Of a stretch of 64,000 nt of DNA, positions 1-32,500 are shown piece after piece. Source of the stretch: Scylla paramamosain (lineage: Eukaryota > Arthropoda > Malacostraca > Decapoda > Portunidae). Both the position numbers and the translations under genes were made by a program. Below the pieces are notes generated by a model. That model made no database searches. It worked only from the letters and a program-made list of their open reading frames with translations, and was not told the DNA's origin. The number at the start of each line of letters is the position of its first letter. Position 1 is the first letter of the stretch. The DNA is taken from positions 18,127,001-18,191,000 of the forward strand of contig NC_087152.1 in the NCBI RefSeq assembly GCF_035594125.1, read 5' to 3'.

Positions 1-800
1 GAAACTCTAGCTTCCTCCGTGTAGCGCAAATACTATACATACTCTCTGCGACATCAGAACTGCTAGCCAGTGTCTCGCAGCTTTTGACACGGATCCTCTG
101 CAGCTGAGCAAGTGAGGCTTTCTCTGGTATCAACCATGTTCTCTGTATGGCGGACGTCCGCACAGATGAGGTCCAGGATATTGTTTGATGGAAGTGAAGA
201 GAGGACACAAAGCTCTTACCTGTTGTTGGTATGCAGTGAGATATACACAGACAAAGAGAAAGGAGGGGCAGACAAACGGAGGGACTGACAAACAGACAGG
301 CGACAACGTTTCCTTCTTTCTCTAGCTATTTCGTTTAATCTGTTCTTCCGCCCAGAGCAGCGTTAAGGGTAATGATGCTGTTTCCTCTTCCTCGCAGTCC
401 TCATTTGGCACCGCGACCAGCCGTGATGAGCGCCGGATGTGTCTATGATGAGCTTCCTGCCGCACTGATACACAGCGTCTGGAGACCTTGTTGTGGAAAA
501 CGTTCTTTCCACAAGGGACTGGACCATCCTTGAGTAATGTAAGGGACTGAGCCTCATCACTCCCTGACTTTCCCATCAGCAGCGAGCCGAGCTTATCACT
601 ACTGGATACTCGGGTGGAGCTGAAATAATATTTAGTAGTGCTGTGTGAACTGTGGAAAGCGCCATGCTCTTTGATTGGAAACTGTCATCCTCTTCCATAT
701 GCTGAAAAAGCAAAATAAATTGTCTAAAATAAACAAACAAGAAACAACAAACAGAACAAAATACACTTCCAGTGAGCAAAAATACACATCAATATGTCAC
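1..800. other. Upstream region without a recognisable gene
   Basis: No supported gene, RNA gene or transposon was seen. Short open frames occur on the minus strand but show no family motif and no consistent splice sites. The missing N-terminal exon of the receptor downstream was looked for here on the plus strand and not found. Confidence 0.4.
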
Positions 801-804
801 CGTT

Positions 805-2334
<1,530 letters not shown>

Positions 2335-2394
2335 CCTCTTCCTCCTTCTCTTCCCATTTCCTCTTTCATCTACTACTACTACTACTACTACTAC

Positions 2395-3132
2395 CTCTCC
2401 TTTCCTCACCCTCTTCCTCCTCCCTCACTAAAAACAGAAGGATTGTACGTGATGGGAAAATTCAGTGAGGTACCTGAGCGGTCCCTTGTAGCCATGGTGG
2501 GGGGAATCAGACCCTGCTTACCCAGTCTATCTGCCGTGGCAACCTGTCCTATTTAAACTTCTATTCTCTTTATCATCAAACAGCCCAGAAGGGATCAAAA
2601 TGTCTGTTGCTACTTGTTTTACTTTCTTTATTTCTCTTTTTACTGAATGCGAAATATATGATTAAGCTTTATGGAAACGTATGCCATTGAAAACGGAAAA
2701 AAAAGCCATCACCGTCCTGCGTGAATCACTAGAATCTAGTGGCCCTCCCAGAATCTAGATGTACAATTTATGATACTATTCACTTTTGACTTAAAATATT
2801 CTCTCCTGGCCTCAGTCCCGCACATGCTGCACAAAGGAGTGAAAGCGGCAGGAAATGGAATTTCCTCCACGTAATGTGTTAAAAAAAAAAAAAAAAAAGT
2901 TCGCTAAGGTTCATAATGTTACTGGCGAGGAGACGTGGAGTCCCAGAGTAGCGGAACCCACACCTCGGCCACACAACCATCACAGCTTGCTCAGTGACCA
3001 AGATTAGCCCTAGAAAATCCTACACGGAGCTCCTCATCTTTTCCTCAAGTTGATGAAAAGTTGGGCGGGGAAAAGAAAAAATCGTAATTTAAACTGATAT
3101 ATGCCTACTTATTTATATAATGGTGTTTACAA
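2395..3132. other. Noncoding stretch before the receptor exon
   Basis: Nothing recognisable apart from an A-tract at 2881-2898. No splice-compatible exon for the N terminus of the receptor was found. Confidence 0.35.
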
Positions 3133-3352
<220 letters not shown>

Positions 3353-3393
3353 TTTTGTCCGCCACTAACCCCTGCCTTGGTGGTGTTCCCCAG

Positions 3394-21121
<17,728 letters not shown>

Positions 21122-21670
21122 GTCGCCTCCCGTCGTCCTCACAGTGCAAAGTATTATATAGTTTACCGGTATTATTACGCTACTTCACACATGCGTACGT
21201 ACGTATGTGGGCTGCACGTCTTGTTACAGATATTTCATCTGCACGGAAACGTAAAACATTGCGTTAGTTAGAATATTTCATAATGTCACGAAAGTTATGC
21301 GGCATTGAAAAACAGTGAATTGTTGTAATTGTAAACGACTATGGTGGGATTTCCTTAGTGTCAAAGAAAGTGCCAATGAAATGCTAGAAGTGCAAGTAAG
21401 TGGCTGTAGTACGTCTGTTTAGCAAAGGCCAACATTCAGGAGTGTCTAGTCTGCCACACACACACAGCGACGAAGTGATGGGAACACTCCCTTGTGTAGA
21501 AATTTCACGGAAACTGGAGAGGGATAAACTGGAAGATAATACACTGGTATGGACGCGAATTTGACTTGAAACTATAACTTAAAGCAGGAAAAAAAGAGCG
21601 AATACCACATTTTCCTCATATTCATGTACTGTCTCACCCTATGTAAGAGAATAATTGATCTGTGCCCTGG
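21122..21670 (+). other. Probable 3' UTR and flank of the receptor
   Basis: No further coding sequence. I could not fix a polyadenylation site; an AATAAA-like word occurs only at the edge of the next repeat element (about 21678). Confidence 0.3.
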
Positions 21671-22758
<1,088 letters not shown>

Positions 22759-23918
22759 TTTTGTTATGAGTTGTACGGCTGACGAATAGTGATAGAAATG
22801 AGAACACACGTGGAGATCGCGAAGATAATTTTGATATTGCTGACTTTTAAATCTTATTCAATATCTAAGCGCAGTTTACGGGTACAGGATCACGAACATA
22901 GAGGTGCATGCAAGATATATTTGTACAATGACAACTTTCTGACGTTAAAACGTTTATTACAATACATAGTCTATTTGTTAATTGTCTGGAATGTATGTAT
23001 GCATGTGCATGTGTGTGTATATCATAATTCATTCATCTATGTTTACATGCCAGGTATTCCAAAACTGAGTCTTTGTTCAATGGTTACACTTTCTTTATTA
23101 CATATGAGATTTTGCACTAAACACTTCATCTAACAACACGGTCACTTCATCTAACTGTTCTAACACAATACAACACTCCGTCACTTCATTCAGTACAATA
23201 CAACACTCAGTCACTCCACTTAACCTAACACAGCACTCCATTCAAATAAAAATAACGCTACGTCACTGCATGCATCACAACGTAAAACTCCATGCAACAC
23301 AGCACCTCTCCTTTACTACATGCAATACAACATGACACTGTCACGCCATGTAACACAACAAAAAAAAAATCTTCGAAATATCCACATCCCAGAAAAATAC
23401 TTCTTGCAAACTTTAGTTTTCGAGTGGCTGCGTTGAGAGTTTGCTGAATGGAGGCAGAATCTGCAACAAAGGGGCTCCTATATAAGTACCAAATTATTTT
23501 CTACGTTCATTCTTTCCATATATTTATATTTTAATCCAAGATCCAGTTAGCTTTTCCCCTAAAACTTGTATTTTTCGATATCACTTGTATCCAACATATT
23601 TTACAACACTCAGACAACGAGAGTAACTTTTATCTGTACTAGTCGTTTATAACATGAAGCATAACAACTTCAGTGGTCACATTGAAATGGTGAATGTATG
23701 TACGTACTATGACCGCTTAACTTTCAATATGACATGTTGATTGAGTGGCAAATGTCGTACCATCCGAAGTTGATCACTATGATAAATGCATGTCAGAATT
23801 TATCATAACACCTGAAATAAATTGACATTTCATTGTCTTTGTTTTATGAAGTAGCCAATTTTGCGTCTGTCTGGAGCAATGGTTAGTTTCTTGGACGCTG
23901 CTTTGGCGGACGTGAGCT

Positions 23919-23957
<39 letters not shown>

Positions 23958-24920
23958 ACTATTTCTTTTTTCTCTTTTTTTTCTAATTCTTAAAAGAACT
24001 ACCTTGTCTTATATCCATTTTACCGTACCTTACCTTGTTGTACAGACCACTGTGTGCTTTGCCTTGCCTCTAAAACAAGTACTTTGGAAATTAACCACAG
24101 ACTTACGTAGTTGGGGGAGTATCATTGTCTGAATACTGAAAACTAATGGCAAATGATAATTGAGTTGGCAAGGGAAAACTTAAACTTACCATTTTTTTTT
24201 TTTTTTATAGACAACTAAATAACTAAAATTCGACACTTACATGTCTTTCAAGTGTATGTTAGATTTATCAGAATTGAAACATTGAACCCACTTGCTTCTT
24301 TGCTTTACTTGAACTCTACAACATCTGTCTTTACTTGTGATGTATGAATGCAGTGTCACTAATGGTAAACACTTTGCATGAGGTGACAGTCGTCTGAAAG
24401 GATCTAGTACATTAGAACACTGTTCCACAAAATACTGAGAAAGGATTCATCTAGTTCATCTGCTTCACTGCTGCTCACTGAAAGCCGACTGGTGAGGCCC
24501 GAGCCCTCAGTGAGGAGCGGACTACTAGAGGGAGAAGACGTGAGTAGATTTTGCGAACACCAAGGCAAGGTATGAATTCGAATTTCCCTGATATCGCTTA
24601 GTTGTTGTTTATTAGGTGTTGACTTTACTGAATCATAGACTGACGAGTAAATAAGAAGAGAGAAAGGAATGAGGTTGACAGGAAGGTAAGAGGGTGACAA
24701 CATTAAGTGATTACGCACTACGTAAGGTGTCGTAGTTCCACGAGTTTGTAAAGCGCTTCAGTGCATCGCTTGGTTAGAATAATAAGGTTCTGGTTTTCTA
24801 GCGTTGTAGATTAACGGTTTAAGAGAGAGAGAGAGGGGAAGGATAACAGGAATGAAGGGGAGATCATGACGTACATGTAGAGCGATTAGTACAGTGTCTT
24901 CTAGGAGTATGTGAAGTGTT
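22759..24920. other. Intergenic stretch
   Basis: No gene recognised. A (GT)n run lies at 23916-23956. The region 23110-23350 has loose repeats of caacac-gtcact-cat words. Confidence 0.4.
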
Positions 24921-25876
24921 TCAGTGCATCATTTAGGATTACTAAGCTTCATTACATTTTTTTAGACTGACGAGTAAGAGAAAGAGGGAGGGAGGTTGAC
25001 AGAGGAGCGCAGGGGAGATGGTGACTGCATAGCCATGGAGGGCCATTAGTGTCTTCTATGAGTACGTAAAGTGTTGTAAAGTGTCTCAGGAGGAAGAGAA
25101 ATGTGTGTTAAAGTGTTGCTGGAGAAAGGAAATTATGTATGTTCGCAAATAATGGTGTTTCACATTTCAGGGCTAAATGAGAAACACTTTCATCTAGCCC
25201 TGCTTTTTACACGAGTTTGATTCATACTAACAAAACACTCTTTATTTTGTATCTATTTATTCGTGAGCCACAGATGCTTTGACGTCCACATATAAGAATG
25301 GTTTAACAAACTCTTATGAACAGACTGGTAAGGAAACATGGGTATACCTGTAAGTAATGAGAACTTTAACCCTTTTCTCCACCAGGCGGTCAGCACCACT
25401 GCGCTAACATCCCATAGACGTGAAGAGCTTAAGGGTGCGTCCACACGGTCGAACATTCCGTCGACCCACTATTACCAGATAGCAGTATGAATATGATAGG
25501 AGCGCTAATAACGTCAGAAGCGAGCACTAAGGGGGCGTAACGGACACTGCCTATGTTCCTAGTTTCGGAACCTCGGACGCTGCTCTCCCTCATACAGGTG
25601 TCCTGCTTCGTTATAAAAAGTTTTACCTTCTCCAGTATATAAATCGTAGAGGGTGTCCGGGTCCATCTGCATATAGTTTCTAAAGTCAGATTCATAACCA
25701 ATCAGCAATTCATGTAAAATGGTTGCATGGCTTCCCCTTTCACTTCATCTTTGTAACGCAGTCCCTGCCTGAATCATTCCCTTCTCCTCACCTCCTTGTC
25801 CTCCTCACACAGTGCAACAATTATCATGCTGCATATTGCATTTTTTTTTTTTTTTTCATTTTTATCTTATTGTGCA
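24921..25876 (+). repeat. Left arm of a 2.2-kb palindrome
   Basis: This 956-bp arm is the near-identical inverse of 26184-27149, judged by reading matching blocks along the whole length. Only scattered single-base differences and a different A/T-run length were noticed. The arm includes, on the minus strand, a reading frame with KQDTCMRES and another with SDFRNYMQMDPDTLYDL, which resemble the N-terminal part of PIF/Harbinger transposases. A likely Harbinger-type terminus GGGTGCGTCCACACGG lies at 25436. Confidence 0.9.
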
Positions 25877-26633
25877 CCATGGTTATGATGTACTGCACTA
25901 GACGCTGGCAACAACCTTCTGTCTCCCGAGCCCACACTAACACTGACATAATTATATACCTGTGCGTTGCCAGCGTACATCAGCTTCGAACGTTGTCTGC
26001 TGGTCTTTGCCTGGTGAACTGAGTAGAAAGTATGGTTTACAACTTTATCTGATACCATTGTTTGTTGTCATATCAACTTCCCTCGTTTCAACGCTTATGA
26101 CGTCATCCTGCTTCGCCTTGTGATATGGTAACAGTGGGTGTCCGACTGACACTGCTACTATATCATAAGGCGAGGCAGGATGCTGCACAATAAGATAAAA
26201 ATGAAAAAAAAAAAAAAAGAAATTGCAATATGCAGCATGATAATTGTTGCACTGTGTGAGGAGGACAAGGAGGTGAGGAGAAGGGAATGATGCAGGCAGG
26301 GACTGCGTTACAAAGATGAAGTGAAAGGGGAAGCCATGCAACCATTTTACATGAATTGCTGATTGGTTATGAATCTGACTTTAGAAACTATATGCAGATG
26401 GACCCGGACACCCTCTACGATTTATATACTGGAGAAGGTAAAACTTTTTATAACGAAGCAGGACAACTGTATGAGGGAGAGCAGCGTCCGAGGTTCCGAA
26501 ACTAGGAACATAGGCAGTGTCCGTTACGCCCCCTTAGTGCTCGCTTCTGACGTTATTAGCGCTCCTATCATATTCATACTGCTATCTGGTAATAGTGGGT
26601 CGACGGAATGTTCGACCGTGTGGACGCACCCTT
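25436..26633. mobile_element. Harbinger-like remnant arranged head to head
   Basis: Both outer ends carry GGGTGCGTCCACACGG-type termini next to TAA. Each half carries a broken fragment resembling the start of a PIF/Harbinger transposase (FRNYMQMDPDTL, then a frame change, then ITKQD-CMRES). No DDE catalytic core is present. Because the DNA outside these ends is inverted too, the element was copied with its flank and is not a simple fold-back insertion. Confidence 0.45.
25877..26183 (+). repeat. Palindrome spacer with a small hairpin
   Basis: The 307-bp unique centre separates the arms. Its right part (26104-26182) holds a second, imperfect inverted repeat: catcctgcttcgcctt at the left and its near complement aaggcgaggcaggatg at the right. 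Confidence 0.75.
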
Positions 26634-27149
26634 AAGCTCTTCACGTCTATGGGATGTTAGCGCAGTGGTGCTGACCGCCTGGTGGAGAAAAGGGTTAAAG
26701 TTCTCATTACTTACAGGTATACCCATGTTTCCTTACCAGTCTGTTCATAAGAGTTTGTTAAACCATTCTTATATGTGGACGTCAAAGAATCTATGGCTCA
26801 CGAATAAATAGATACAAAATAAAGAGTGTTTTGTTAGTATGAATCAAACTCGTGTAAAAAGCAGGGCTAAATGAAAGTGTTTCTCATTTAGCCCTGAAAT
26901 GTGAAACACCATTATTTGCGAACATACATAATTTCCTTTCTCCAGCAACACTTTAACACACATTTCTCTTCCTCCTGAGACACTTTACAACACTTTACGT
27001 ACTCATAGAAGACACTAATGGCCCTCCATGGCTATGCAGTCACCATCTCCCCTGCCCTCGTCTGTCAACCTCCCTCCCTCTTTCTCTTACTCGTCAGTCT
27101 AAAAAAATGTAGTGAAGCCAACTCTTAGTAATCCTAAATGATGCACTGA
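26184..27149 (-). repeat. Right arm of the 2.2-kb palindrome
   Basis: Inverse of 24921-25876. Its outer end is cut off exactly where the pogo-like MITE copy 2 begins (gatgcactga, then cctcttatccgg). The plus-strand Harbinger-like fragments lie at about 26360-26510. The terminus CGCACCC is at about 26633, followed by the inverted flank. Confidence 0.9.
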
Positions 27150-27151
27150 TG

Positions 27152-27612
27152 CCTCTTATCCGGCATCAACGGGACCGCCGACACGCCGGATACTTGAATA
27201 TTGCCGGATACTTGAATAGAAGTGAAATTATGTCCACAATCACCACCCTACACCCACGCATCTTACCATAACAAAGATCAGCTGATCTTAATCAGCAGCT
27301 GATCTGATCAGCTGCTTAAGTGTAAGCACAACACGCTTCCTCTTTTCTACAACTTTAGGCATGATAAAGGCGTCAGGAGATAAACAGTGCACATGCAGGA
27401 CTGAGTCACCGAGTAAACACATTGCAGTGGGCCGCGGGTGGCGCGAAGCAGTGCGCTCTGGTGGCGAGGGGACAAAGTATGCCTCGCGCGGAAATTTTAT
27501 TCAATTTTATGAGTACACATTGATTTTTTATTGATTTTAAGGCTCGGGGAAAAATGTGCCAGATACTTGAAGCTGCCGGATACTCGAATGCCAGATGAGA
27601 GGGATTTTACTG
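27152..27612. mobile_element. pogo/Tigger-like MITE, copy 2, left end lost
   Basis: Same sequence as copy 1 from cctcttatccggcatc to gagggattttactg, but the first bases of the left inverted repeat (TACAGTAAAATC) are missing. That missing end coincides with the edge of the palindrome arm. Confidence 0.8.
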
Positions 27613-29422
27613 TATTATTTACCTTCTTAATATACTTCATGATGCAGGGCTTCCTTACCATTAAAGTGGTATTGATGTTCATATAAAGCTGAAGTATTCA
27701 CAGGTGGGATGAAACTGATTATATGGGGAGGCACACATAGTGATCAATGTTGCAACTGTGAATGTCTAGTTAACTGAATAATATGAACATCCTTGCTGAT
27801 ACGTAAGATTCAAGACCAGGTTATCATACAGAATACACAGCTTAGGAAGCCTTAGATTAGAATTATGTTGAGTTAAAATTATCTTGCTTCCCTATTACAT
27901 CCCCATGTCTTGTTTTATGTCAAGAACACAGAATCAGATAAAAAAAAAAAAAAAAGGGACGTATTACTCATGTGTCTGGCAGCAAGGCATTGCACAAACC
28001 TGTACTGAACCTGTAAGTTCCCTCCACTGGCTACCTACCCGCTAAACTCGTTTGGTTTTATTTATGCATAGCCTCAGATTATGGCCCCCTACATTCTGCT
28101 ATATGGCCCCCCAGGGGGCCATGGCCCCCAGTTTGGGAACCACTGGTCTAACAAGATAGTAATAGCAGCAAGATAATAATAGTAAATAAATAAAAATAAA
28201 GTTAGCAGGAAGGTTTTCATTTATTGAAGTACTACTTCTGCAAATGCAAAACTGCAGATTTATGAAAAGTTTGTAGCAAACACAATTCTGTAAAAGAAAT
28301 CATATGTTCAGTATAGTAGAACTTGCACTTTACATAAGTGGCTGAGGGTGTGCCCAGCCCTGTATCCTATACCTATTTCTACAATGGCCACTTATATGAT
28401 AGAGAAAGATAGCTTGCTGAAGAGATGAAGGAAAAGAAAAGTGGAAGAAAATTGAGAAAAATGTAGCCCAAGAGGGATTGCAGAAGAGAAGAAGGGAAAA
28501 AAAGGTGGAAGGAAATTACAGAAGCATGTAAACAGAGTTATACCAGCAGCATGGAGGTGGAGGCAAGTGCTGAGTTCATGCACAGCTATAGCATATACCC
28601 CTAATATTACTTTTCATTCTGGATGCAATAATTCATCAGTCTTTGTACTATTTATTATAAACTTAACAATATACAGTACAGAAAGTGACACATCATTCTA
28701 GAAGGAATAAAACTACTTGAAACTCTTGGGACCACTTGGAGGACTGAGGGATTTCTATAATGTCCAGTTTTACAGCAATAATGGAAACACTGATAAACTG
28801 ATCTATAAAAATCCTTTTCAGGCCTATCACTGGTAGCATGCAACTGTGACACAATATCAGTTAGGCCCATAAGTGTTCACCAAGGTCAGAGTAATTTTTG
28901 GTTGGTCATATCTATTCTGGCATCAAAAGAAAAGGATCAAAGGATGGGAAAAGCTAGCGGGGAGTGAGTGGGTAGGCAGGAAAAGTCTGGGAAGTGGCAG
29001 GAGAGTTCTGCACCACTGTCTCTTCTCCATCACCACCAGGTCTGCAATGAAAAATGAGATAGTTCTAGACACACATACTTAAATACTCCTGCCATAGCTT
29101 AAAGTCTTGGCCTTCCTTCACTTCTTCATCTAGTCCACCTACATATTTATCTGTATTTGATGAGTGTTCCTAAAATCTCACAAGGGGATGGATGTCACAA
29201 GGAGTCTGTAGTATATATTTCTTTCCTTGCATGCTCTTATCCTCTCATTCTTCTCTCATTACTTTCTCTCATATACTTCAGTACTCTGTCTACAATATTC
29301 ATGCACACTTTCTCAAACTGCCTTCTTGTCTTGACTGTCATCATCTGTCTTGAGTTGCCCACATTCTTATTTTACACTTTATAAACCACCATGAAAACCC
29401 AGTATGTATTTTCTTCTACAAC
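27613..29422. other. Region 3' of SUPT7L
   Basis: Presumed 3' UTR and flank of SUPT7L on the minus strand. An AATAAA on the minus strand is at 28651-28656. One hAT-type terminus (minus-strand CAGTGGTTCCCAAACTGGGG, ending at 28145) is present without a clear partner. No other gene is recognised. Confidence 0.4.
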
Positions 29423-29588
29423 CTACTGGCTGAGAACAGAAAATGGATGCAGGGAGAGCTCAGGGTCTAGACTGGAGGTGCTCTTGATGGAAGGTACTGA
29501 GGCCTCTTCCATCCCTGGTCCCTGGCCAGCTCCATGCTGGCTGCCACACTCGTCCATCCACCAGTCTCCAATGCTCTCCCTCCGTGAC
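29423..29588 (-). CDS. SUPT7L: SUPT7L exon 6 with stop
   Basis: The acceptor (minus strand) is gtgtggtggtcag. One base completes Gly from exon 5, then [19 protein letters not shown] and on to SVLSQ and TAG. This tail has no known domain. The call rests on matching phase and closing the total reading frame; a MITE ends about 41 bp upstream of its acceptor. Confidence 0.65.
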
Positions 29589-32500
29589 CTGACCACCACA
29601 CAAAGCAACAGATAACATTATAACAAATACAGTAAAATCCCTCTTATCCGGCATCAACGGGACCGCCGACATGCCGGATACTTGAATATTGCCGGATACT
29701 TGAATAGAAGTGAAATTACGTCCACAATCACCACCCTACACTCACGCATCTTACCATAACAAAGATCAGCTGATCTTAATCAGCAGCTGATCTGATCAGC
29801 TGCTTAAGTGTAAGCACAACACGCTTCCTCTTTTCTACAACTTTAGGCATGATGAAGGCGTCAGGCGATAAACAGTGCACACGCGGGACTGAGTCATTGA
29901 GTAAACACAGTGCAGTGGGCCGCGGGTGGCGCGAAGCAGTGCGCTCTGGTGGCAAGGGGACAAAGTATGCCTCGCGCGGGAATTTTAATCATACACATTG
30001 ATTTTAAGGCTCGGGGAAAAATGTGCCGGATACTTGAAGCTGCCGGATACTTGAATGCCGGATGAGAGGGATTTTACTGTACCAGCAATACTAATAAACT
30101 TAACACAAATATAGGGAGAGGGAACCATATGGAAACAAGCCAAGAAAAATATAATACAAAGGTGCCATTACAGATCATGAACTATTTCTACATTCCTCAC
30201 TTTTATTGATTTCTTGTGTTCTACTGAAATTTCATTAACAGGATTGTCATGCATCTCTATAATAGTGCTCTACAAATTCTTAATGTAAATTTGACATTTT
30301 AATTATTATTTTATCATTTCTTTATATTTCTATGATGCCTGGATTCCTTGAAAGGCTTTTTTATTGGGAGATAATGACAGAAAGATATAAAGTTATCCCT
30401 TTCAGGTATTGTCCTGTCTTCATCATACAGGTATTTTCTTATATGCTCAACACTCCAAATTCATAATCACAATATCAACTATAAATACTTCTTTTGTATC
30501 TTACTGTACATATTCATTCACCAACACAATATATTAAGTGAAGAGGAATCTGCAAAGGATGGGAATCACAGAAAATGCAAGACATAAACAAATGGAGGAA
30601 ACTCATATATGGTGCAAATCCCTGACTCTTAAGAAATAACAAAAGAGAAATCTGTGATGGCTTACCCTGGGGTGTTGGCTGCCTCCCTATTCTGAGACAG
30701 TGCAACATAATGGTGGTAAAGCTGAAAAGTCTCTTGTCGCACTTTGGCATGATAGAGCATCACTCGGTCACGGTACATTTGATGCAGTTCACTCATGCTG
30801 CCCATGCCAACATCATGCAGGGTCTTCTCCACCACATCCTGCAATAATAAGGGGAAACAAGACAATCTTCTACCATGTCTGTAAGGAGTCAATTGTCATA
30901 GTCTGTAACAGAGAAAATTTTACAATGTTTATGAAGAAAAACGGAGTCAGGATTTGAATAAAAGGCTAGCATCCCATAGACCCCATGGCAAACACATCAC
31001 TGCCCACCACCTGTCATTACTTCTACTACACTTCCTTTTTTCTACTTTCTATTCTTCATCTCCTAGTTGACTACCTTTGCTAACTCCTCTTCTATTCCCC
31101 CTCATTATTGAACACATAGATCAGTGTGGCACGGTAAATCAAAGAGCAGATGTACAATATTTGGCTTCATTTACGAAAGCCAGAATCTACACTTCCAGCT
31201 AAGATGCCAGAAGTGTGCCTCCTCACATAAACAAAAGACATGCACTATCTGTAAAGCACAGCTTGTGCACAACTTAAACATTACTAACATACTCCCTCTC
31301 TTTTAAACAGAACTCAAAAAAGATTTTCTTGCATAAAAAAAAAAAAAAAACGGAAATAAATGTTCTTACAATCTCATTCACAACCAGTCCAGTCAACTGA
31401 TATTTGCTTACAATTTCAAAGATCTATTTTGAAAAACTCTAGCTATTCTCAAAGGATTTACTCCCTTCTTTGTCAGTACATCAACTAACTGTGCTTTTGA
31501 ATCAACCCAAAATATCTTTAACTAACAATTTCTTTGAGAATAGCTGTCAATTTTTAATCTCTTTCCTAAAACATTTTTGACTGAGTACACATTATCAAAG
31601 TGAATGGTTGTAAACATGGAGTTCCACAGGCAGCTTGCTTTCATTACCATACAATATCTGAGACAGCATACTTCCCAGGTAGTAGGCCATGTACACAGCT
31701 TCTACAACTGATAGTGTTTCAGCAGCAAGGGTACTTTTCACAACTCTTCTTATTTTCTTTGCCTTCCATTACAAAAGGCAACTATTTTCATTTTTACCCA
31801 CGAGAAAAATAACAAAGCCCCCAGATTAGCAAAAGAAGCATCACTGTATACAACCAACTTATACTTAGAGATATCACCCAGACCTAGTAAGTACATTGAA
31901 CTCTTAAAAGTATAAGTTTTCCTCAGACACTTGTTTGCTTCAATCAGATCTTCAACTTCAGGACTTTAGCTCACTTTGCAGCTAAGCTCCAGAACATCAT
32001 ATGATATGTCAGTACATAACCACCTTAGTTGGCCTAATAGACTTCTTAGATTTTCATTTTCCTCATCATTACACTCTACATTTTTGTTCAATCTTCTTGC
32101 AGCACTTACATTATACACTCAAGAGTTTTACAAAATTAATTTTGACCATTCTGCACAATATCTAGACCAGTACATCTGAAAATAATATCACTTTGCGCTC
32201 TAATTTGAAAATTATTTCTGACTGAGCAATGAAAACATTTTCAAATTTCTTTTATTCCTCCCCACAAGAAATCATCTACATGCATCAAAAACTTTCCGCA
32301 TAATTTTCCTTCATGGTACCAGTAAAAAGCTGCAGGGTCAGTTTTCACTTGATTACATCCCAGCTTTAACAAGAAAGTCTTTACTGTAAGATACCATTTC
32401 CTCGCTGCATGATTAAGTTTGTATACACATTTTTCCAGTTTCTACAGTACACTGTTATCACAACCTGCCTCAACAGGGGGAAACAAGATACACTTCACAC

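Noticed and set aside
24404..24718. 104-residue minus-strand open frame
   Set aside because: Low-complexity Ser-rich translation without motif, splice support or neighbours.
25429..26635. A pair of identical 90-residue open frames, one per strand
   Set aside because: They are the two arms of the palindrome. The frame only partly matches a Harbinger fragment and has no start or stop context of a gene.
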